DNA of 47,702 nt from CAYNQK01 sp964470375 (GTDB lineage Bacteria > Spirochaetota > Spirochaetia > Treponematales > JBGSOB01): positions 1-47,702 of the forward strand of contig CAYYCP010000018.1 in the NCBI GenBank assembly GCA_964470375.1, given 5' to 3'. A program made the position numbers and the translations under genes. Within the stretch, counting starts at the first letter, position 1, and each line of letters begins with the position of its first letter. The notes beneath the pieces were generated by a model. The model was not told the DNA's origin. It did no database searches and worked only from the letters and a program-made list of their open reading frames with translations. Of this stretch, positions 1 through 6,152 are shown one piece after another.

Positions 1-44
1 TAGGCGACCGCCGAGTCAGCTCGGCGCCTAGTTATGGTGAAAGA

Positions 45-72
45 GCTGCCCTATGGGGCAGCCCTTTCTTCT
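45..72 (+). terminator. Terminator-like hairpin, repeat copy 1
   Basis: The stem GCTGCCC/GGGCAGC with a 4-nt loop is followed by CCTTTCTTCT, a passable U-rich tail on the plus strand. It is part of the 119-bp repeat and may end a transcript entering from upstream of the window. Confidence 0.4.
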
Positions 73-163
73 GATGCGCCGAGCAGGTACGGTAGGGAAT
101 TATATTGACGCGGTCGCCATAGGCGACCGCCGAGTCAGCTCGGCGCCTAGTTATGGTGAAAGA

Positions 164-191
164 GCTGCCCTATGGGGCAGCCCTTTCTTCT
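164..191. terminator. Terminator-like hairpin, repeat copy 2
   Basis: This is the same GCTGCCC/GGGCAGC hairpin as in copy 1, shifted by 119 bp. It lies just downstream of the minus-strand gene that ends at 237. Read on the minus strand its tail is TCTTTCACC, so it could stop transcription from either side, weakly. Confidence 0.35.
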
Positions 192-236
192 GATGCGCCG
201 AGCAGGTACGGTAGGGAATTGTATTGACGCGGGCGG

Positions 237-938
237 TTATTTGACTGTGACGCAGAGGTAGAAGGAAACGCCGAGGAGGGAGATATCTTCCGTCAGATCG
301 TAAAGGTACTCCACGTTCACCCCGGCTTCCACCCCATCCTCGCGGGGGCCCTTGCTGAAGTCGTAGGCCAGCTTGATGCCGCCGGCCGGGCCCTGGCCCC
401 TGCCGCTGGGCGAGCCGATGATGCCGATGTCCGAGGAATCGTACCAGCCGTAGCCCCCGTGGAAACCGAAGACGATGCCGCTGGGGCCGGGGTAGATGTT
501 GAAACCGCCATACGCGTCCACCAGGAGGGCCCAGGGATCCGCCCCGACGCCCTGGGCGGCGAAGGTGTTGAGGGAGAGGTTCCCCCCGGCCCCGAAATAG
601 ACCGCCTTGCCCAGGGCGAATCCGGTGAAAAAGTGGAGGGACATTGGCCGCACGATGGTGCTCAGGGAGGCGCTGGGAAAACTCAGGACGGAATAGCCTA
701 TGCCGAATTGAAGGATGCCGGTGCGGTAGAGGCCGGGCTTGGATTCCGGGGGTTCCTCGGCCGAAATTGTGTTTTCGACGGATGTTTCATCAATATCATC
801 TTTAGAAGGAAGAATAGTACTCTCTTCATTACTATCCGGGACAGGAACCTCCTCGGCCGGGGCCATTGTTATTATTGATAATACAATAAAGAGATAGATA
901 CAAAAAAACCGCGCTGGGCAGACAGTCATCCGAATCAT
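237..938 (-). CDS. Predicted outer-membrane beta-barrel-like protein
   Basis: The 233-aa protein has an N-terminal hydrophobic signal segment (about residues 8-28) and then an acidic Ser/Glu/Pro-rich linker (about 30-68). The rest is rich in Gly and aromatic residues with alternating hydrophobic strands, as in small outer-membrane barrels. No specific family is recognised. The start at 938 follows a GGGGAAAGG ribosome-binding site; a second ATG at 929 is possible. It has its own promoter with an extended -10 box and sits downstream of the Msp-like gene, separated by a terminator. A surface or periplasmic-facing role is inferred from composition only. Confidence 0.6.
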   Translation of the reverse strand: MIRMTVCPARFFCIYLFIVLSIITMAPAEEVPVPDSNEESTILPSKDDIDETSVENTISAEEPPESKPGLYRTGILQFGIGYSVLSFPSASLSTIVRPMSLHFFTGFALGKAVYFGAGGNLSLNTFAAQGVGADPWALLVDAYGGFNIYPGPSGIVFGFHGGYGWYDSSDIGIIGSPSGRGQGPAGGIKLAYDFSKGPREDGVEAGVNVEYLYDLTEDISLLGVSFYLCVTVK

Positions 939-969
939 CGGTGAATTCGCCTTTCCCCATCCTTCGCTA

Positions 970-997
970 ATTATATCACATGGAAATACTAGTGCAA
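970..997 (-). promoter_or_regulatory. Sigma70-type promoter of the barrel-like gene
   Basis: Read on the minus strand: TTGCAC, a 16-bp spacer, then TATAAT preceded by TGA (an extended -10). The -10 lies about 30 nt before the ATG at 938, leaving room for the ribosome-binding site. Confidence 0.65.
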
Positions 998-1013
998 TAA
1001 GAAGGCAGAAAAG

Positions 1014-1045
1014 AAAGGGGGCTACCGATTTTGGTAGCCCCCTTT
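1014..1045 (-). terminator. Rho-independent terminator of the Msp-like gene
   Basis: The perfect 10-bp stem GGGGGCTACC/GGTAGCCCCC (1017-1026 with 1033-1042) has a 6-nt loop. On the minus strand it is followed by TTTCTTTTCTG. It begins about 20 bp after the stop codon of the gene at 1065-2513. Confidence 0.85.
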
Positions 1046-1064
1046 ACCTAAAAGACCTTACTGG

Positions 1065-2513
1065 TTAGAAGGAAACCTTAACAGTGAATACGAGCTGTCC
1101 AAGTTTACCGTTGCTCGCCGCACCGGTGGCAACATAACCAGCGTCATTCTGGAGATCGCAGGAATCCCAGTTGATGGAGAAGGTGGTGTTATCAAGAAGT
1201 CCGCCGATATCCACGCCGGCCTTCACATAAAGGTCGTTCTCAGTGGTGTCGGCCCAACGAGCATTGGTCGCATCATCCTTATTATCCATCGTGACAGTCA
1301 CGGACGGGGTGATCGAAACCGTCTCGTTCGCCATGATCTTGTAACCAATCTTGCCGCCGACAGCCATCGTATCGTTGTTAGTGGCGGTCATGGAAGCATC
1401 GACTGCCTCATAGAAGGCCTGGGCAGTGAGGTTCGGAACAAGGGGCCCGAGAACGGCGGTAATCGTGTAAGCCATAGCGCTGTCATTGGCAGCGGGGAGA
1501 TCAGCCCAACCAACGTTGGCGACGATCTTCGCGCCCTTGATTTCAGCGGTAAGACCGCCAGCCAGGGAGAACTGCGCCTCCGGATCGACCATGCCATAGT
1601 CAAGGCCGACGGCAGGAGTAATCTTGATATCCTCGCCAATGGCAATACCATAACCAAGCTGAGCGCCGAGAGCGATAGCGCGCTGAGCTACCGCCACACC
1701 GGAAGCATCAGTATAGCCGAAACCGAAATTCGCGCCCAACTTAGCGGTCAGGTTGGGAACCGCGGTGATGTTGGCGGTGAAACGGCCAGCATAGGCGTTA
1801 TCGCCCTGATCGCCAGTATCGAAACGGGTCTGGGCGCCGGCGGTTACCGAATCAAGGTCAGAAGTATCATCCCAGGCCTTGAAGGAGGCGATATCCAGCT
1901 GGAGATCGGCGATCGAGGCAATCACATACTTGGCATAGATGCCGTAGTTGGTCGTCCAGGCATAATCGTAACCGGGAACATCGAACTGCACCTGATTCCA
2001 GGATTCCCAGGAATTGGCTTTCGCGGCGGTCTGGTCGTCTGATCCGTAGCGGCCCTTATATACCGGGTAATCGTAGGCGTTCTTAAGCCAGAAAGAATCG
2101 GACTTGTTGCCCTCGTAGTTGATGGTGGTAGAAGCACCGCCCTTGATACCGATGGAGAGAGGACCCATGACCAGTTTGGCGACGACGTCATCCCACTTCA
2201 GGTTGAGCCCAGTGCTGCTGTAATCCCCAATGCCATAGGCGGACTCGGCGTACAGGCGAATATTATTCACGGCAATTTCGCCGTAAAGCGTATCGCCCTC
2301 AGCGCCGGTCTTCTTCGCTGCCGCATTGCCCGTGGGGATGGTCAACTTGAGTTGGACGCCATCCATCACATACTTGAAGCCCGAAGTCGAATTGTCGAGA
2401 TCCATGCCCCACTTCGCCTGGACATTTCCAGAAACGGAGACGGCCGGATCGTCTGCGAAAAGAGCACCCGCCATTACAGCGAGCGCTAGAAGCAGTACGA
2501 GCGCTTTCTTCAT
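1065..2513 (-). CDS. Msp/Tpr-like major outer sheath protein (porin-like)
   Basis: The 482-aa protein has a classic signal peptide (residues 1 to about 20, ending ALFA). The mature N-terminus contains GNVQAKWGMDLD, much like the start of treponemal Msp/Tpr proteins, and the C-terminal half is a long run of amphipathic strands ending in a terminal Phe, as outer-membrane barrels do. Treponemal Msp proteins are abundant surface porins and adhesins; assignment here rests on resemblance of the N-terminus and overall design. AAGGAGG sits 7 nt before the ATG, and the promoter is near consensus, so expression should be high. It is monocistronic with its own terminator. Codon use is less GC-biased than in its neighbours, as often seen in highly expressed genes. 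Confidence 0.65.
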   Translation of the reverse strand: MKKALVLLLALAVMAGALFADDPAVSVSGNVQAKWGMDLDNSTSGFKYVMDGVQLKLTIPTGNAAAKKTGAEGDTLYGEIAVNNIRLYAESAYGIGDYSSTGLNLKWDDVVAKLVMGPLSIGIKGGASTTINYEGNKSDSFWLKNAYDYPVYKGRYGSDDQTAAKANSWESWNQVQFDVPGYDYAWTTNYGIYAKYVIASIADLQLDIASFKAWDDTSDLDSVTAGAQTRFDTGDQGDNAYAGRFTANITAVPNLTAKLGANFGFGYTDASGVAVAQRAIALGAQLGYGIAIGEDIKITPAVGLDYGMVDPEAQFSLAGGLTAEIKGAKIVANVGWADLPAANDSAMAYTITAVLGPLVPNLTAQAFYEAVDASMTATNNDTMAVGGKIGYKIMANETVSITPSVTVTMDNKDDATNARWADTTENDLYVKAGVDIGGLLDNTTFSINWDSCDLQNDAGYVATGAASNGKLGQLVFTVKVSF

Positions 2514-2585
2514 TTAGTTCCTCCTTGGAAGCTTCAGGGACGCTAGGCCTTGCGGCCGCGATACCCTGTCTCTAACATGGGGGCT

Positions 2586-2614
2586 AGTATACCAGCGCAA
2601 AAATGAGCTGTCAA
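2586..2614 (-). promoter_or_regulatory. Strong sigma70-type promoter of the Msp-like gene
   Basis: Minus strand: TTGACA (2614-2609), a 17-bp spacer, TATACT (2591-2586). This is close to consensus and gives a leader of about 65 nt before the ATG at 2513. The 11-bp block AGCTGTCAAGC that holds the -35 box (2606-2616) is repeated exactly at 2661-2671, where no matching -10 is visible. Confidence 0.85.
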
Positions 2615-2696
2615 GCAAAGAAATATCGAAACGGGGCAGGGTTGCTGACAATAATTGAAAAGCTGTCAAGCGCATAAATCCTAACAGAATAATCAT

Positions 2697-3085
2697 ATAT
2701 GATTTCCATTAGGATAGAATTCCCTATAGATTGATGAGTACCTATTCAATAATACATGCCCGTGGCCAGGCCACAAGCAGGGGGGATGTCGCCCCACTTC
2801 CGTGGATCGATCATGTCCCATATACCTTCAAACCGTATAACAGTCAGTTACCATTCGTGATTCAGACGATGAGCTATTCTGATACCAATCGAGCCTTTTA
2901 TATGGAAGAAAGAAAAATTCTGCCGTATCGGCTCGACATCGAAGAGCTCTCCATCTCTGGCTAGGCCATTGATCCTTCCCACCTGAGGAGTCCATCGATC
3001 CATGCGAAATGCCTATCCAGGCTGATGAGGCGGGCTGCTTTCTACTCGTCGTCTTACTGGCCTTAGGAACCAGATAGATCATACC
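2697..3085. other. Intergenic stretch with a possible broken minus-strand ORF
   Basis: About 390 bp between the Msp-like promoter and the toxin-antitoxin promoter, with visibly lower GC than the surroundings. On the minus strand an ATG at 3003 opens 51 codons containing GRINGLARDGELFD and stops at TAA (2848). The same frame then reads on for 33 more codons to a TGA at 2746-2748, so this may be the remains of a small gene. No start signal or family is recognised. Confidence 0.25.
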
Positions 3086-3114
3086 TTGCATATGACTAGT
3101 TGACTAGTTATACT
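3086..3114 (+). promoter_or_regulatory. Leaderless toxin-antitoxin promoter with a built-in operator
   Basis: TTGCAT (3086-3091), a 17-bp spacer, TATACT (3109-3114), then 6 nt to the ATG at 3121, so transcription should begin at or next to the start codon. The spacer contains TGACTAGT twice in tandem (3093-3108). The two ACTAGT palindromes are separated by TG and form a larger near-palindrome, a natural site for autorepression by the antitoxin. Confidence 0.6.
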
Positions 3115-3120
3115 ACCTAT

Positions 3121-3378
3121 ATGGATCATATATCGCTCTTTGAAGCGAAGGCACATTTCTCGGAAATCATCAGGGAGGTATCAGAATATGGAAGGGAGGT
3201 CCTCATCACTGTACGCGGGAAACCAAAAGCGAAAATAATCCCCTTTCACCTTGAAGAACACCAGGACGCATGGAAGGCCAGAGAGAGCCATATTGCCGCC
3301 CTGGGAGAGCTGGATGATTTCGATCTCCCCCCCCGTGATGCAGAGATGCCCCGGGATCCCCTGCGGGGTGAACTCTGA
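3121..3378 (+). CDS. Phd/YefM-family antitoxin
   Basis: The 85-aa protein begins MDHISLFEAKAHFSEII, the usual Phd/YefM N-terminal DNA-binding fold, followed by a ribbon-like segment with VLITVRGKPKAKIIP. The acidic C-terminal tail would wrap the toxin. In this family the antitoxin neutralises the toxin and represses its own operon. ATG 3121 was chosen over a TTG at 3100 because the family motif begins here and the -10 box lies 6 nt upstream; there is no ribosome-binding site, fitting a leaderless mRNA. The stop codon overlaps the toxin start (CTGA). Confidence 0.85.
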   Translation: MDHISLFEAKAHFSEIIREVSEYGREVLITVRGKPKAKIIPFHLEEHQDAWKARESHIAALGELDDFDLPPRDAEMPRDPLRGEL

Positions 3379-3782
3379 AGATACTCCTGGATACATCGGT
3401 CTATTGCCAGCCGATCAAGCGGCGCCCCCTGCCTGAAGTGATCCGGCATTGGCGGGCGGGCGCGGAGAAGGAGTATGCGATCTCCTCGATCTGCGAGCTT
3501 GAGGTGCTTTATGGAATCGCCATCGCCCGCTCGGAGCGACTCGCCCGGGCGTATCGGGATATCCTTAAAAATCGTTTCCCGGTATTGCCCGTGGATAGCC
3601 GGGTCGCGGAGGCCTATGCGGGCATCCAGGCCGCTTCCATGGCCCAAGGCAAGGCTCGCCCCTGTTTCGACCTCCTCATAGCTGCCACGGCCCTGGTGTA
3701 CCGCTTGCGGGTGGCGACATGCAATCCACGCGATTTCATGGGCATTTCAGGCTTGGAGGTCGAAGACTGGACCGAGGGCTGA
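3375..3782 (+). CDS. PIN-domain ribonuclease toxin (VapC-like), CTG start
   Basis: Started at CTG 3375, the 135-aa protein reads (M)KILLDTSVY at its N-terminus. This supplies the first PIN acidic residue (D6), with E43, D99 and D120 (NPRDF) completing the usual four metal ligands. Family members cut RNA with Mg2+ and are held off by the partner antitoxin. In frame, a TGA at 3369-3371 lies just upstream and the next usable start is GTG 3438, which would lose D6 and the first strand. CTG therefore seems the real start. It overlaps the antitoxin stop by 4 nt and follows GGGGTG by 4 nt, pointing to translational coupling. A sequencing error turning ATG into CTG cannot be excluded. Confidence 0.8.
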   Translation: MKILLDTSVYCQPIKRRPLPEVIRHWRAGAEKEYAISSICELEVLYGIAIARSERLARAYRDILKNRFPVLPVDSRVAEAYAGIQAASMAQGKARPCFDLLIAATALVYRLRVATCNPRDFMGISGLEVEDWTEG

Positions 3783-3789
3783 GGAGTAC

Positions 3790-4596
3790 TCACTCGTAGA
3801 ATTCCGGCCTGCGTTCCTTGAAGAGGTCGTTGTAGGGGTTGAGGCCCTTGTCCCTGGCCTGGGCGGGCTCGAAGTCGAAGGAGCCGGAAGCCTCCCCCTT
3901 CTCTGGGAGGCGGAGGAGATAGTCGCCCTTTGGGGAGAGGGCCACGCTGGCACCGGAAAAGGAGAGGCGCTCCCCGTCGCGTTCCTCGGAGCCTGAGCGG
4001 TTGGCGGTGGCGATATACACCCGGTTCTCCACGGCCCGGGCGAAGTCGGCCCGCTGGCAGTAGGGCAGGACGAGGTTGGCGGGATGGGCTATCAGGTCGG
4101 CCCCGCGCAGGGCCAGGGTCCTGAATGCCTCGGGGAAGAACCAATCGAAGCAGACGGCCAGGCCTATCATGGCGCCCCGCCAGGGGAAGACGCGGAAGCC
4201 TGTGTCCCCGGGATCGAAGATGATCTTTTCCTTATAGAAGAGGTGTGTCTTGCGGTAGAGGCCGATGGTCCCGCCGGGCCCGACCATGAGGGCCGAGTTG
4301 TAGAGCCCCTCCCCCGCCCGCTCGGGGAAGCCGAAGACGATGGCCGCGTCAAGGCGGCGGGCGCAATCCGAGAGGATGTCGATAGAGGGGCCGCCCTCGG
4401 CGCCCTCTGCCAGGGAGAGGGCTTCCGCGCGGGAGGTGAACTGGTAGCCCGAGCAGCAAAGCTCGGGGAGGACGTAGAGGGCAGGCCTATCATCGGGATG
4501 GAGGGCGGCCTCGGCCTCCATCTGGGCCGCTAAGCGGCGGGCATTGTCGAGGGGTTCTCCGAAGGCGGGCTGATTCTGGACGATGGCGACGCGCAT
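3790..4596 (-). CDS. Carbon-nitrogen hydrolase (nitrilase superfamily amidase)
   Basis: The 268-aa protein has the full nitrilase-superfamily catalytic set: E45 (in LPELCCSGY), K116 (YRKTHLF) and C149 (AVCFDWFFPE). The fold and length fit the omega-amidase/aliphatic amidase branch, which hydrolyses small amides in the cytoplasm; the exact substrate cannot be read. It ends 7 bp from the convergent toxin gene. It is divergent from the thioesterase-asnA pair, so a link to amide-nitrogen metabolism is possible but unproven. The -10 box ends 6 nt before the ATG and no ribosome-binding site is seen, so the mRNA is predicted to be leaderless. Confidence 0.85.
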   Translation of the reverse strand: MRVAIVQNQPAFGEPLDNARRLAAQMEAEAALHPDDRPALYVLPELCCSGYQFTSRAEALSLAEGAEGGPSIDILSDCARRLDAAIVFGFPERAGEGLYNSALMVGPGGTIGLYRKTHLFYKEKIIFDPGDTGFRVFPWRGAMIGLAVCFDWFFPEAFRTLALRGADLIAHPANLVLPYCQRADFARAVENRVYIATANRSGSEERDGERLSFSGASVALSPKGDYLLRLPEKGEASGSFDFEPAQARDKGLNPYNDLFKERRPEFYE

Positions 4597-4602
4597 GGAG
4601 CC

Positions 4603-4652
4603 TGGATAGCTGAAAACGGCGGCTTGCGCAAGGCTTGGGCTTAGGCTAGGAT
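4603..4652. promoter_or_regulatory. Divergent overlapping promoters sharing a TTGCGCAA core
   Basis: Minus strand: TTGCGC (4631-4626), 17 bp, TATCCA (4608-4603), 6 nt, ATG 4596. Plus strand: TTGCGC (4624-4629), 17 bp, TAGGAT (4647-4652), 9 nt, ATG 4662. The two -35 boxes overlap within the palindrome TTGCGCAA (4624-4631), so the polymerases should exclude one another. Both transcripts would have almost no leader. Confidence 0.6.
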
Positions 4653-4661
4653 CGATCCCCG

Positions 4662-5072
4662 ATGATCCACCGCTGCAGTCTCTCCGTCCGTAGTTATGAG
4701 ATCGACGCCTACGGGCACGTGAACAACGCAGTCTACCTCAACTACCTGGAGTGGGCCCGCGGGGAGTATCTGCGCGCCATCGGCTTCGACTACCAGGGGG
4801 CCATCGACGCGGGCTACGGGCTCTGGGTGGTGAGGGTCGAAATCGATTACCGGGTCCCGGCCCGCCTCCACGATGTCCTGGAGATACGCACCTGGCCCAG
4901 TGAGCTTAAGTCAACTCACGGGACAATGTCCCAAGAGATTTGGCGCGATGAGGCGCTCTGCGCGAAGGCTGCGGTGAAGTGGGCCTTCGTGGATCGTACC
5001 GCCGGGAGGCCGGCGCGCATCCCTGAGGAATTCATGAGGCCGGGCCTGGTACCGGATATGCAGGACATTTAG
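4662..5072 (+). CDS. Acyl-CoA thioesterase (4HBT hotdog, YbgC-like)
   Basis: The 136-aa protein has the 4-hydroxybenzoyl-CoA thioesterase signature near the N-terminus: D15 followed by AYGHVNNAVYLNYLEWAR. Asp is the catalytic residue and His/Asn line the active site. Length is typical for a single hotdog domain. Such enzymes cleave acyl-CoA thioesters; the acyl group is not predictable. The asnA gene starts 9 bp after its stop, so the two are probably co-transcribed. No ribosome-binding site is seen before this ATG and the -10 lies 9 nt upstream. Confidence 0.85.
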   Translation: MIHRCSLSVRSYEIDAYGHVNNAVYLNYLEWARGEYLRAIGFDYQGAIDAGYGLWVVRVEIDYRVPARLHDVLEIRTWPSELKSTHGTMSQEIWRDEALCAKAAVKWAFVDRTAGRPARIPEEFMRPGLVPDMQDI

Positions 5073-5081
5073 GAGAGAATC

Positions 5082-6122
5082 ATGACCCAGAACCTGATAC
5101 TGCCGGCGGGCTACCGTTCGGCCCTGGACGTCAAGCAGACCGAGAAGGCCATCAAGCTGATCAACGACTTCTTCGAGGCCAACCTCTCCGCGGAGCTGCG
5201 CCTGACCCGCGTCACGGCCCCCCTCTTCGTGCTCAAGGGCACGGGGGTGAACGACGACCTGAACGGGGTGGAGAAGCCCGTCTCCTTCCCGGCCCCGGAC
5301 CTGGGCTCGGCCGAGGTGGAAGTGGTCCAGTCCCTGGCCAAGTGGAAGCGCATGGCCCTGGCCGACCTGGGCTTCAAACCGGGCTACGGGCTCTACACGA
5401 ATATGAACGCCATCCGCCCCTGCGAGACCTTGGACAACCTGCACTCGCTCTACGTGGATCAATGGGACTGGGAACTTGTCATGTCCGAGGGCCAGCGCAA
5501 TCTGGATTTCCTCAAGTCCGTCGTGGCCCGCATCTACGCGGCCATGCGCCGTACGGAGTTCCTGGTCTTCGACCACTATCCGGCCTTGGAGCCCGTCCTG
5601 CCGCCGGAGATCCGCTTCATCCACAGCGAGGAGCTGCAGACGCGCTTCCCCGGCCTGAGCCCCCGGGAGCGCGAGGACGCCATCGCCAAGGAGGCCGGGG
5701 CGGTCTTCGTCATCGGCATAGGCGGGGCCCTGGCGGACGGTAAGATCCACGACGGGCGGGCCCCGGACTACGACGACTGGAGCACGCCCACGCCGGGCGG
5801 GCGCCAGGGCCTCAACGGCGACATCATCGTATGGAACCCGGTCCTGGGCCGCTCCTTCGAGCTCTCCTCCATGGGAATCCGGGTGGACCGGCCGGCCCTT
5901 GAGCGACAGCTCAGGATCCGCGGCTTGGAGGAGAGGGCGAACCTGTACTGGCACAAGCGCCTCATCAAGGGCGAATTCCCCCAGACCATCGGGGGCGGCA
6001 TCGGGCAGTCCAGGCTGTGCATGTTCTTCCTCAAGAAGGCCCACATCGGGGAGATCCAGGCCTCGCTTTGGCCGGAGGACCAGGCGGCCGCCTGCGCCAA
6101 GGCCGGCATCCAGCTGCTATAA
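5082..6122 (+). CDS. asnA: Aspartate-ammonia ligase (asparagine synthetase A)
   Basis: The 346-aa protein matches AsnA throughout. It shows the N-terminal TEKAIKLINDFFEANLSAELRLTRV region split by the conserved KGTGVNDDLNGVEKPVSF segment, then VVQSLAKWKRMAL, GLYTNMNAIRP, the LHSLYVDQWDWE core, and the C-terminal FPQTIGGGIGQSRLCMFFL motif of class II synthetase-like folds. It makes asparagine from aspartate, ammonia and ATP in the cytoplasm. Length is slightly above the usual 330. AGGAGAG precedes the ATG by 4 nt. AsnA is scattered among bacteria and is typical of spirochaetes and enterics, which helps the taxonomic guess. Confidence 0.97.
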   Translation: MTQNLILPAGYRSALDVKQTEKAIKLINDFFEANLSAELRLTRVTAPLFVLKGTGVNDDLNGVEKPVSFPAPDLGSAEVEVVQSLAKWKRMALADLGFKPGYGLYTNMNAIRPCETLDNLHSLYVDQWDWELVMSEGQRNLDFLKSVVARIYAAMRRTEFLVFDHYPALEPVLPPEIRFIHSEELQTRFPGLSPREREDAIAKEAGAVFVIGIGGALADGKIHDGRAPDYDDWSTPTPGGRQGLNGDIIVWNPVLGRSFELSSMGIRVDRPALERQLRIRGLEERANLYWHKRLIKGEFPQTIGGGIGQSRLCMFFLKKAHIGEIQASLWPEDQAAACAKAGIQLL

Positions 6123-6152
6123 ATGCGAAGCCGCCACTTTCCAGGCGGCCCG

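Larger units (their letters stand above)
1..232. repeat. Two tandem 119-bp structured repeat units
   Basis: Bases 1-113 recur at 120-232 with one mismatch (A102/G221), a period of 119 bp. Each unit carries a hairpin with 7-bp arms (9-15 with 20-26, closed outside by TAGG/CCTA) and a second terminator-like hairpin (45-51 with 56-62). At the junction, 110-118 and 122-130 form a 9-bp stem with a 3-nt loop, which competes with the first hairpin of copy 2. The array may continue upstream of the window. No coding potential is evident. The function is unknown. Confidence 0.85.

Noticed and set aside
2731..2964. Plus-strand ORF of 77 codons before the toxin-antitoxin pair
   Set aside because: No ribosome-binding site, no promoter, no recognisable family; it runs opposite the more protein-like minus-strand frame.
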